A program made the position numbers and the translations under genes. DNA of 11,473 nt from NCBI GenBank assembly GCA_964396115.1, contig CAYNDL010000031.1, positions 1 through 11,473 of the forward strand. Direction: 5' to 3'. The DNA is from CAYNDL01 sp964396115. GTDB taxonomy: Bacteria > Patescibacteriota > Andersenbacteria > UBA10190 > CAIZMI01. How positions within the stretch are numbered: position 1 is the stretch's first letter; each line of letters opens with the position of its first letter. The notes below the pieces were generated by a model. The model ran no database searches. It saw nothing but the letters and a program-made list of their open reading frames with translations, and was not told the origin of the DNA. Below, one piece after another: positions 1-5,485 of the stretch.

Positions 1-735
1 GTGCAGAAATGGTACTCCTCAATAGTCGGCGAGCGTGGCAGTTATTACCACCAGCATGTTGTTATCCCGGGAGTGATGAAAATGCTTGAAGGTTATTCTT
101 ACGATTCGGTCTTGGATCTGGGCTGCGGCCAAGGAGTTTTTGGCAGGTATGTAAAACCCGATAAAATGTACCAAGGTTTTGACTTGTCAGCTTCGTTTAT
201 TGAGTTTGCCCGAAAACATGATGAATCGAAGGACCATAAGTATGACGTCGCGGATATAACCGGCGAGCTTCCCCTTGAAAAGAAAGATTTTAAATTAGCG
301 ACCTGCATCTTGGCATTGCAGAATGTAGAGCAACCCGCCAAAGCGTTGGAGCAGGCAGGTAAACATTTGAAGTCAGCGGGGAAATTAGTTTTAGTAATCA
401 ATCACCCCTGCTTTCGCATTCCTCGGCAGTCCGGGTGGGGAATAGACGAGAAGCAAAACACACAATACCGAAGGGTTACGAAGTATTTGTCAGAAATGAA
501 AATCCCGGTAGTTGCTCATCCTAGCAAAGGTGAGAAATCCGGCGTTACCTGGTCAACGCACTTCTCGTTGTCTGCCTTAAGCCAGTATCTTGCTGCTGCA
601 GGCTTTGTCATTGAAACAATTGAAGAATGGAAATCAGATAAGAAGAGTGAGGGAGGGGCAGCATCCAGGGAAAATCGGAGTCGTGCCGAAATTCCTTTAT
701 TTATGGCCATCAGGGCAAGAAAAGATGCAGTTTAA
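1..735 (+). CDS. Class I SAM-dependent methyltransferase (possibly 5'-partial)
   Basis: Predicted to transfer a methyl group from S-adenosylmethionine to an unidentified substrate. The Rossmann glycine-rich loop is clear (VLDLGCGQG, residues 37-45). An acidic residue after the next strand (D61 in YQGFDLS) would bind the SAM ribose, and DVADI near residue 83 fits the adenine-binding strand. The N-terminal WYSSIVGERGSYYHQ resembles the lead-in of small stand-alone methyltransferases. The open frame begins with GTG at base 1, so upstream sequence, promoter and true start cannot be seen and a few residues may be missing. It ends TAA at 733-735, overlapping the next gene's ATG at 725 by 11 bp, which suggests translational coupling. 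The fold is certain; the substrate is unknown. Confidence 0.85.
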   Translation: MQKWYSSIVGERGSYYHQHVVIPGVMKMLEGYSYDSVLDLGCGQGVFGRYVKPDKMYQGFDLSASFIEFARKHDESKDHKYDVADITGELPLEKKDFKLATCILALQNVEQPAKALEQAGKHLKSAGKLVLVINHPCFRIPRQSGWGIDEKQNTQYRRVTKYLSEMKIPVVAHPSKGEKSGVTWSTHFSLSALSQYLAAAGFVIETIEEWKSDKKSEGGAASRENRSRAEIPLFMAIRARKDAV

Positions 736-1489
736 ATTTGTTTGTCTCAATCTTTGGTTGGGAGGAAAATTATTTGAAAATATTATGGATTTTATTAAGA
801 AGGAGCAGCCGGATATTCTTGCTCTCCAGGAAGCGTTTAATGGAACTGACGAGAAGTTTCCTCCTTCCTACCGTTCTGTCCAAGAGCTAACGAAACTGGG
901 ATACCCTTTTTCAGATTTTGCCCCAGCTTTTTTAGACCATCGCGACGGAGTAATTGTGGAATCCGGTAACGCGGTTTTATCGCGTTATCCAATCATTTCC
1001 TCGGAGTCATTCTTTTATGATCAACCTTACGATAATAATTACGTAGAGAAGGAAAAGTTTCCCGACTTCTCAAATACTCCGCGCAATCTTCAACATGTTC
1101 AGTTGAGCATGGAGGGTAAGGTGTTGGATATTTTCAACACGCAAGGTATCTGGGGTTTCGATGGTGCCGATAATGAGCGCCGGTTGGCCATGAGTAAAAT
1201 GATCGTGGAAAAGGTATCGGGCAAAGACCATGTTGTCTTAGCGGGCGATTTCAACACGGACCAGAATACGACAAGCATGGAAAATATCGGTGTTAAATTA
1301 AAAAATATTTTTACAGGAGAATTGGGCACTTCTTTCAATATGAAGCACAAGCCCAAGGATTCTGGTTTTGGAAGTGCTGTAGTGGATATGATTTTCGTCA
1401 GTCCCAAGTTGAGGGTGCTTGAACACAAGGTTTCTGCTGCCGACGTATCGGATCACCTGTCGCTTGTTTGCACTCTGGAGCTTCCGTAA
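725..1489 (+). CDS. Endonuclease/exonuclease/phosphatase (EEP) family hydrolase
   Basis: A 254-residue protein of the EEP superfamily (DNase I, exonuclease III, sphingomyelinase-like phosphodiesterases). Visible active-site elements in order: N9 in CLNLW, E36 in LALQE, D175 and N177 in AGDFN, D221 in VVDMIFV, and the terminal D243-H244 in SDHL. The middle motif, normally NTH, reads NTQ (N138-T139-Q140), so one customary catalytic histidine is replaced by glutamine. No signal peptide is seen. The frame is open further upstream to 590, but that stretch lies inside the methyltransferase gene; ATG 725, preceded by AGGG at a plausible spacing, gives the canonical N-terminal strand MQFKFVCLNLW. It is probably co-transcribed with the methyltransferase. 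Substrate (DNA, RNA, lipid or phosphoester) cannot be decided. Confidence 0.85.
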   Translation: MQFKFVCLNLWLGGKLFENIMDFIKKEQPDILALQEAFNGTDEKFPPSYRSVQELTKLGYPFSDFAPAFLDHRDGVIVESGNAVLSRYPIISSESFFYDQPYDNNYVEKEKFPDFSNTPRNLQHVQLSMEGKVLDIFNTQGIWGFDGADNERRLAMSKMIVEKVSGKDHVVLAGDFNTDQNTTSMENIGVKLKNIFTGELGTSFNMKHKPKDSGFGSAVVDMIFVSPKLRVLEHKVSAADVSDHLSLVCTLELP

Positions 1490-1492
1490 AAG

Positions 1493-1520
1493 TTGAATAA
1501 CTTCTCATTCAGTTTATACT
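1493..1520 (+). promoter_or_regulatory. Sigma70-type promoter for the 1527-2290 transcript
   Basis: TTGAAT (1493-1498), a 16-nt spacer and TATACT (1515-1520) form a good housekeeping promoter just after the EEP stop codon. The predicted transcription start is near 1526-1528, so the RNA would begin almost exactly at the AAGGAGG box at 1527-1533. This separates the next gene unit from the upstream pair. Confidence 0.55.
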
Positions 1521-1607
1521 TTTAGTAAGGAGGTTGATCTTTCTCCAATTTGGCCAGGCAAGGAAGTTTGGTCGACTTTCCCTTTTTCTCGTATGGAGGA
1601 TGTCATC

Positions 1608-1652
1608 ATGGAACACAATCAGGAAAAACTTTTACGAAGAGAAAGGGGGTGA
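1608..1652 (+). CDS. Candidate 14-aa leader peptide
   Basis: ATG 1608 follows GGAGG (1595-1599) with an 8-nt gap, an ideal ribosome-binding arrangement. It encodes MEHNQEKLLRRERG and stops at TGA 1650-1652. An in-frame ATG at 1593 would add five residues but would not use that box. Its stop codon lies inside the next Shine-Dalgarno-like box (1640-1656), a layout seen in translationally coupled leader peptides. Too short to judge by codon use; it may be chance. Confidence 0.25.
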   Translation: MEHNQEKLLRRERG

Positions 1653-1660
1653 TCCACATC

Positions 1661-1711
1661 TTGCGTTGCGGGTTTGTAAGTCGTTTTGCTGGGAGCGAGA
1701 CGGTTTATTAA
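1661..1711 (+). CDS. Candidate 16-aa small peptide after a near-perfect anti-16S box
   Basis: TTG 1661 lies 11 nt after the GGGGG core of the long Shine-Dalgarno-like match at 1640-1656 and opens a 16-codon frame (MRCGFVSRFAGSETVY) ending TAA 1709-1711. The start codon is non-ATG and the spacing slightly long, so translation is uncertain. The exceptional box upstream is the only reason to list it. Confidence 0.2.
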   Translation: MRCGFVSRFAGSETVY

Positions 1712-1790
1712 CCGGCATCGTACATTCTGGTTTTTTCTACTAACGATAACCCGCAGGAGGGAATTCGATCAGGTCTCGGGGAGGGTCCCT

Positions 1791-1812
1791 GGGGAGCCAA
1801 GGAAGGCTCCCC
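1791..1812 (+). terminator. Terminator-like hairpin in the leader (possible attenuator)
   Basis: GGGGAGCC (1791-1798), loop AAGGAA, GGCTCCCC (1805-1812): a perfect 8-bp GC-rich stem followed by a broken pyrimidine tract, GCTTCTTCTTC. It sits 26 nt before the ATG at 1839 and just before its Shine-Dalgarno. The weak U-tract makes full termination doubtful. A pausing, attenuation or stabilising role is possible. Confidence 0.4.
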
Positions 1813-1838
1813 GCTTCTTCTTCAGAGGGAGTGCGAAC

Positions 1839-2261
1839 ATGAGTATTGATCGAGTGGTCGTTGTTTCGCATGAGCAACCGAGCTGTCGCTATGACGTGCT
1901 GTGCGTCTTGGCGGAACTAGGTGTCCCAGCGGAGAATGTTTGTGAAGCCGACTTTGCTGCGGCCGCTGACTTAGTCAGTGAACGCAAAGGCACGGATTTC
2001 GTGATCCTGGTTGGTTGGTGCACCGACGACAACCAGCACGTACTCCGGCTTGTCGAATTGGCGCGTGTCACGCATCCAGAAGCTACGATCATTGTTGTCT
2101 CCAATGGCGGAAACGAGTTCGGTTCGCAAACACTTGCAGCAGGAGCCCGAACCTACATCGACACTGAGTGGAAATATGTCCACTGGTCGAATCTCCTTCA
2201 GCAGTATGTTGAGATCTTTGCAAGAAGTCTTGAGCTGCGGATGGGAGTTTGCTCCCGCTAA
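1839..2261 (+). CDS. Orphan receiver-like (degenerate CheY-fold) protein
   Basis: A 140-residue soluble protein I cannot assign by name. Its pattern fits a response-regulator receiver fold: strand RVVVVS (5-10), a helix, strand FVILVGW (54-60), helix NQHVLRLVELARVTHPE, strand TIIVVSN (83-89), then LAAGARTYIDT (99-109), the classic 'AGA..Y' turn before strand 5. The phospho-acceptor aspartate expected at the end of strand 3 is absent (G59 at about that place), and the usual acidic pair after strand 1 is H11-E12. If the fold is right, it is a pseudo-receiver. ATG 1839 was chosen over in-frame upstream codons because AGAGGGAG precedes it at good spacing. GC content is visibly higher than in neighbouring genes. 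It ends directly in a strong terminator. Confidence 0.65.
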   Translation: MSIDRVVVVSHEQPSCRYDVLCVLAELGVPAENVCEADFAAAADLVSERKGTDFVILVGWCTDDNQHVLRLVELARVTHPEATIIVVSNGGNEFGSQTLAAGARTYIDTEWKYVHWSNLLQQYVEIFARSLELRMGVCSR

Positions 2262-2290
2262 CCCGACTTCCTAGTCGGGTTTTATTATTT
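2261..2290 (+). terminator. Rho-independent terminator after the receiver-like gene
   Basis: ACCCGACT (2261-2268), loop TCCT, AGTCGGGT (2273-2280), followed by TTTATTATTTT. The perfect 8-bp stem shares its first base with the TAA stop (2259-2261). The T-rich tail runs directly into the promoter of the next operon. Confidence 0.9.
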
Positions 2291-2301
2291 TCAGTGTTTG
2301 G

Positions 2302-2307
2302 TATGAT
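2302..2307 (+). promoter_or_regulatory. Extended -10 box for the Nudix operon (leaderless start)
   Basis: TATGAT preceded by TGG (extended -10, TGn). Seven nt separate it from ATG 2315, so transcription would start at or one base before the start codon. No good -35 is present; the terminator T-tract occupies that position. Confidence 0.5.
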
Positions 2308-2314
2308 GGCAGGG

Positions 2315-2758
2315 ATGGAAGCCTTCAAACTCTTTACGGCAATGAAAGCGTTCGTTGTTAGGGATGGAAAGATTTTGATTCTTCGGGAATCGGACAAATA
2401 TGCTGACGGGGTATCCAGCCAGCGATACGACGTCGTTGGGGGACGTGTAAAACCAGGAGAGCGTTTTGATGCGGGCCTGATTCGGGAAATTCAGGAGGAA
2501 ACCGGTCTAAGGGTCGTGATAGGAAAACCGTTTTTTGTTAATGAGTGGCGTCCGATAGTACGCGGTGAACAATGGCAAATAGTGGCGACATTCTTTGAAT
2601 GCCAAGCTGAGGCAGGAGAGGTCACCCTGAGTAATGACCATGACCATTACTTTTGGATAGAGCCACAAGAATATAAAAAATACGATATTATTGCCAATCT
2701 CGAGCCGGCTTTTACTGCTTACTTAGATCTCCAAAGAGATGAATCTGGAGGAGTATAA
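2315..2758 (+). CDS. Nudix hydrolase
   Basis: A 147-residue Nudix enzyme, expected to hydrolyse a nucleoside diphosphate linked to another moiety (dNTP, oxidised nucleotide or nucleotide sugar) with Mg2+. The Nudix box is perfect at residues 43-65 (G-x5-E-x7-RE-I-Q-EE-T-G-L), with the metal-binding REIQEE core at 57-62. Strand MKAFVVRDGKILIL (10-23) and the C-terminal FWIEPQEY also fit the fold. In-frame ATGs at 2303 and 2306 lie inside the likely -10 box, so ATG 2315 is preferred. The stop overlaps the next gene's ATG (2739) by 20 bp, indicating an operon with the second Nudix gene. The exact substrate is undetermined. Confidence 0.92.
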   Translation: MEAFKLFTAMKAFVVRDGKILILRESDKYADGVSSQRYDVVGGRVKPGERFDAGLIREIQEETGLRVVIGKPFFVNEWRPIVRGEQWQIVATFFECQAEAGEVTLSNDHDHYFWIEPQEYKKYDIIANLEPAFTAYLDLQRDESGGV

Positions 2759-3257
2759 ACGCCGGATAACTAAACCACTGAGGCAGGCGACTTTAGTGTT
2801 TCTCTTGCGGGATGGAGAAATATTGTTGGCTATGAAAAAACGTGGCTTCGGAGCTGGTCGTTGGAATGGTGCGGGTGGGAAACCAATCCCAGGAGAGACT
2901 ATTGAGCAAACGGCAGTCAGGGAAGCCAAAGAAGAAATTGGCGTGGAAGCACGGAGTTTAGGGTGTGTGGCAAAAATTAATTTTTATTTTGCGGAAAGAC
3001 CGGAATGGAACCAACAGGTGCACGTATTTTTTGCCCGGGAATGGAGTGGTGAGCCCGTTGAATCTGAGGAGATGGCCCCAAGATGGTTTTCCCTACAGGA
3101 ACTGCCTTTTAAAGAAATGTGGCCGGATGATATTTACTGGCTGCCAAAGGTTTTAGAAAGAAAATTTCTCTCTGCCGACTTCCTCTTCGGTCCAAACGAT
3201 GCCGTGTTGGACTTTAGTGTCCGTGAATTAGCCGACGGTCGGGCCTTGAACAGGTAA
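2739..3257 (+). CDS. MTH1-like Nudix hydrolase, probable oxidised-purine (d)NTP pyrophosphatase
   Basis: A 172-residue protein strikingly like the animal MTH1/NUDT1 type of 8-oxo-dGTPase. Shared stretches are KKRGFGAGRWNGAGGK (33-48), the Nudix box (47-69: G-x5-E53 ... R61-E62-A-K-E65-E66-I-G-V), GEPVESEEMAPRWF (104-117), MWPDDIYW (127-134) and a terminal LDFSVREL. N43, W128, D130 and D131 correspond to the human residues N33, W117, D119 and D120 that recognise the oxidised base. The expected reaction is hydrolysis of 8-oxo-dGTP or 2-OH-dATP to the monophosphate, keeping damaged nucleotides out of DNA. Start ATG 2739 lies inside the preceding gene with only AAAGAG before it, so translation is probably coupled. 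The HD phosphohydrolase starts 4 nt after its stop. Confidence 0.9.
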   Translation: MNLEEYKRRITKPLRQATLVFLLRDGEILLAMKKRGFGAGRWNGAGGKPIPGETIEQTAVREAKEEIGVEARSLGCVAKINFYFAERPEWNQQVHVFFAREWSGEPVESEEMAPRWFSLQELPFKEMWPDDIYWLPKVLERKFLSADFLFGPNDAVLDFSVRELADGRALNR

Positions 3258-3261
3258 TCCT

Positions 3262-4221
3262 ATGCTTGTTCGGGATTACATTTATGGAGAACTGGAGATA
3301 TCTTCACCTGCCTTGTGCGAATTAATTAATTCCCCAGCAGTTCAACGTCTCAAGAAGATCTGCCAATTTGGAGTTCCTGACGAGTTTTACCACTTGAAGA
3401 ACTATTCGCGTTTCGATCACTCAGTTGGAGTTATGTTGCTCCTCCAAAGATTGGGCGCCAGCGAAGAAGAACAGGTCGCGGGGCTTCTCCACGATGTTTC
3501 CCATACAGCCTTTTCCCATGTTGTTGATTGGGTCGTGGGGGATGGGAAGACCGAAGATTTTCAAGACGGACAGCACATGAGATACATGGAGCGATGCGGT
3601 CTCGCTGAAATATTGAGTCGGCATGGTTATGATTTGGGACGAATTGCTAACTACGAACATTTTGGGCTGCTCGAACGCGAACTACCTGATCTTTGTGCCG
3701 ACCGTGTTGACTACGCTTTGAGAGAATTTACACCGGAGGTTCACGAAGAATTGCTTGCTGCGTTAACTCAGATTAACGGGATGATCGTGTTGAAAGGCAG
3801 GAAAGCTGCTCGCCTCTTTGCGGAGCTTTTTCTCGAAAGACAAATGTTTCACTGGGGAGGTTTTGAAGCCCCCTCACGTTATCGAGTTTTTGCTGACGCA
3901 CTCCGTTTGGCAATGGAAGACAAAATTATTTCTTTTGAGGACCTATGGAAGACAGATGATTATGTGGTGGAGAAAATGAAACAATCCCCAAACAAGGGAA
4001 TCCTTGGCAGGTTGAATAAGCTTCGTGAAAAGTCATGGGATAGTTATCCAAGAAGTGAAATAATCGTGCATAAGAAGTTCCGTGCAGTCGACCCGCTTTG
4101 TATCGAAAAAGGGGTGATAAACCGTTTGACCTCTATCGATCCTGAATTCCAAAAGATTCTGGATCTTATACGTGAACAAAACAGTATGGGTATTACACTT
4201 CCAATAATTAAATTTAATTAG
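3262..4221 (+). CDS. HD-domain phosphohydrolase (SAMHD1/dGTPase-like, COG1078 type)
   Basis: A 319-residue metal-dependent phosphohydrolase. The HD signature is split as usual: H53 in SRFDHSVGV, H77-D78 in AGLLHDVSHTAFSH (74-86), and a distal aspartate in LCADRVDYALRE (D147 or D150). The N-terminal VRDYIYGELEISSPALCELINSPAVQRLKKI matches the lead-in of the family containing SAMHD1 and bacterial deoxynucleoside triphosphate triphosphohydrolases ('...D.IHG.I.....L..LI.TP..QRL..I'). Likely role: removal of (d)NTPs, or another nucleotide phosphohydrolysis. It starts 4 nt after the MTH1-like gene, with AGG a few nt upstream, and ends 5 nt before the metallo-beta-lactamase gene. The genomic setting beside two Nudix enzymes supports a nucleotide substrate; specificity is not certain. 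Confidence 0.88.
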   Translation: MLVRDYIYGELEISSPALCELINSPAVQRLKKICQFGVPDEFYHLKNYSRFDHSVGVMLLLQRLGASEEEQVAGLLHDVSHTAFSHVVDWVVGDGKTEDFQDGQHMRYMERCGLAEILSRHGYDLGRIANYEHFGLLERELPDLCADRVDYALREFTPEVHEELLAALTQINGMIVLKGRKAARLFAELFLERQMFHWGGFEAPSRYRVFADALRLAMEDKIISFEDLWKTDDYVVEKMKQSPNKGILGRLNKLREKSWDSYPRSEIIVHKKFRAVDPLCIEKGVINRLTSIDPEFQKILDLIREQNSMGITLPIIKFN

Positions 4222-4226
4222 GAAAT

Positions 4227-4979
4227 ATGAAACTTACTGTTTTGGGTTCAGGTGTTATGGTGCCAACCAAAGAGCGTTTTCCGGCAGCTTATCTTCTTGA
4301 GCATGAAGGGAACAAGATTTTGCTGGATTGCGGTCACTTGGTGCTCGCACGCTTGGTTGAGTACGGGATTGACCCGCAGACTATCGATGTGATTACTATT
4401 TCTCATTTTCATACGGACCATTTCGGTGGATTTTTACCTTTTTTACATGCCCGAAAGGTGTCCGACTTCTACCACAAAAGAGAGAGTCGGCAATTAGTTG
4501 CGATTGGGCCTGAGACTCTAGAAGACAGGTATAAAAAATTGAGAGAGGTGATGTGGCCAGAACCTAAGGAAGATTATCCCATTAGCTTCTTTAAACAGCC
4601 TATTTTTAAGATTGGAGACATGGAAATTACATCTTTCTCCGTGAAACATGTTAACTGGTTCCCGAGCCTTGGTTTTCGCTTCGCCACCCCTAATCGTTCT
4701 CTTGTTTATACCGGCGACATGAACTCTGACCAAGATGAAGAAACCTATGACTATTTCCGTGATGTAGATTATCTTTTAGTGGAAGCGGGTTCAGGTTCTC
4801 GTGGCTCAGCGACCCATTTGAACGTAGAGGAATCGTTTGAAGTTGGAAAAAAATACGGTGTCAAAAAAATTCTTCTGACGCACCTGCGGGAAGACCTAAT
4901 GGGAGATGTAACAGACTTCCAAAAAGCGCACGGGGACTGTATCGAAGTATTATCCGACGGGATGGTTGTTGAAATATAA
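4227..4979 (+). CDS. Metallo-beta-lactamase fold hydrolase, RNase Z-like
   Basis: A 250-residue MBL-fold protein with the zinc signature HFHTDH (60-65). Other likely ligands are H141 (SVKHVN), D164 (VYTGDMN) and H219 (LLTHLRED); H197 in GSATHLNVEES also fits the conserved His-rich region of the RNase Z/ElaC branch. The N-terminus MKLTVLGSG and the segment YGVKKILLTHL are typical of that branch. It lacks the long exosite insertion that tRNA-processing RNase Z uses, so it may be a phosphodiesterase-like relative rather than the tRNA 3' processing enzyme. AGGAAAT precedes ATG 4227, 5 nt after the HD gene stop. It is last in the four-gene operon, and no plus-strand terminator follows. Confidence 0.85.
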   Translation: MKLTVLGSGVMVPTKERFPAAYLLEHEGNKILLDCGHLVLARLVEYGIDPQTIDVITISHFHTDHFGGFLPFLHARKVSDFYHKRESRQLVAIGPETLEDRYKKLREVMWPEPKEDYPISFFKQPIFKIGDMEITSFSVKHVNWFPSLGFRFATPNRSLVYTGDMNSDQDEETYDYFRDVDYLLVEAGSGSRGSATHLNVEESFEVGKKYGVKKILLTHLREDLMGDVTDFQKAHGDCIEVLSDGMVVEI

Positions 4980-5000
4980 AAACGCTCTTCGCAGAGCGTT
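4971..5000 (-). terminator. Minus-strand intrinsic terminator overlapping the MBL gene end
   Basis: AACGCTCT (4981-4988), loop TCGC, AGAGCGTT (4993-5000). Read on the minus strand, the 8-bp stem is followed by TTTATATTTC, a U-rich tail, whereas on the plus strand it is followed by GGTCAG. It therefore terminates leftward transcription from the minus gene ending at 5003. The U-tract lies over the last codons of the MBL gene. Confidence 0.8.
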
Positions 5001-5002
5001 GG

Positions 5003-5377
5003 TCAGCGGGGAAAATTCGGTAAAGAGCGTTGGAGGGTACGACCGAGTACTTGGTTCACCTTTCTTGTAGGAAAAGTGCCCCTCGCCATGTCGGTCACGG
5101 CATCGATTACACAGAAGGGTATCTCTATTGTTGCCAATCTAAAGCGCGCAAAAAATGGGCGCTGGCTGTTTTCTTCGCAACGAACGCGTAGCCAAGGTTG
5201 GAACAAATACAAGAAGTCATTGTCCGAAAATGTTGTGAAATGGATCCCCAGTTCCCCGTAACCCTGAGGACGAAAGTAGTTGACAGTCACTCCAATATCG
5301 CCGAGATCATAGGCAAAAACAAAACCGGCTCTCCTGGAAAAAAGTGCTGAGCCCCTGCTTGTCCAAAGAGCGAACAT
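5003..5377 (-). CDS. Orphan hypothetical protein
   Basis: A 124-residue frame I do not recognise. It is rich in aromatic residues (for example VFAYDLGDIGVTVNYF and NDFLYLFQPWLRV), has no obvious membrane helix or signal peptide, and ends LGRTLQRSLPNFPR. Three things support a real gene: a minus-strand intrinsic terminator begins 2 nt after its TGA stop, a plausible promoter lies upstream at 5417-5445, and AGGA precedes ATG 5377 by 8 nt. No earlier in-frame start exists before a stop codon. The competing plus-strand frame (5076-5261) is much shorter and lacks such signals. It is convergent with the MBL gene and divergent from the GNAT gene. Confidence 0.55.
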   Translation of the reverse strand: MFALWTSRGSALFSRRAGFVFAYDLGDIGVTVNYFRPQGYGELGIHFTTFSDNDFLYLFQPWLRVRCEENSQRPFFARFRLATIEIPFCVIDAVTDMARGTFPTRKVNQVLGRTLQRSLPNFPR

Positions 5378-5416
5378 GGGACTGATCCTGAAAGGTTGGA
5401 AATACTAGCCCGTCCT

Positions 5417-5445
5417 TATTTAATCACTGGTAAAAATGCTGGCAA
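5417..5445 (-). promoter_or_regulatory. Candidate promoter for the minus-strand orphan gene
   Basis: On the minus strand, TTGCCA (5445-5440), a 17-nt spacer and TAAATA (5422-5417) lie about 40 nt upstream of ATG 5377. Spacing is ideal; the -10 is a moderate match. Confidence 0.35.
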
Positions 5446-5485
5446 GGCTCTTGAAAAAAAATGCGGACCGAACGAGGATTTACTT

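Larger units (their letters stand above)
1527..1838 (+). other. Structured 5' leader with repeated Shine-Dalgarno boxes
   Basis: About 310 bp without a convincing full-length gene. It holds ribosome-binding-like boxes at 1527-1539 (AAGGAGGTTGATC), 1595-1599 (GGAGG), 1640-1656 (17 nt matching the reverse complement of a typical 16S rRNA 3' end at 16 positions), 1755-1761 (AGGAGGG) and 1825-1831 (AGGGAG-like, used by the gene at 1839). Only some are followed by a start codon at usable spacing. An 8-bp inverted repeat (TGCGGGTT 1667-1674 / AACCCGCA 1748-1755) could pair across 73 nt, a small CGGTT/AACCG hairpin lies at about 1701-1714, and a strong hairpin follows at 1791-1812. Whether this is a regulatory leader, a chain of leader peptides or remnant coding DNA cannot be decided here. 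Confidence 0.4.

Noticed and set aside
590..724. 45-codon N-terminal extension of the EEP hydrolase frame
   Set aside because: It lies wholly inside the methyltransferase gene and does not resemble the EEP fold; ATG 725 begins the canonical first strand.
1489..1504. AAGTT/AACTT inverted repeat after the EEP gene as a terminator
   Set aside because: A 5-bp AT-rich stem without a T-tract; it overlaps the predicted -35 box of the next promoter.
1534..1743. 69-codon plus-strand frame starting TTG
   Set aside because: Its start codon lies inside the AAGGAGG box, leaving no usable spacing, and the sequence is Trp/Phe/Arg-rich without protein-family character. Kept only as part of the unexplained leader.
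1686..1838. Upstream extension of the receiver-like gene
   Set aside because: The extension crosses the strong hairpin at 1791-1812 and reads as low-quality Arg/Phe-rich sequence; ATG 1839 has a good ribosome-binding site and starts the first beta strand.
5076..5261. 61-codon plus-strand frame
   Set aside because: It is antisense to the better supported minus-strand gene 5003-5377 and has no ribosome-binding site or terminator.
5396..5485. TTG-started extension of the GNAT gene
   Set aside because: The added 30 residues do not fit the GNAT fold, and GAGG sits correctly before ATG 5486.
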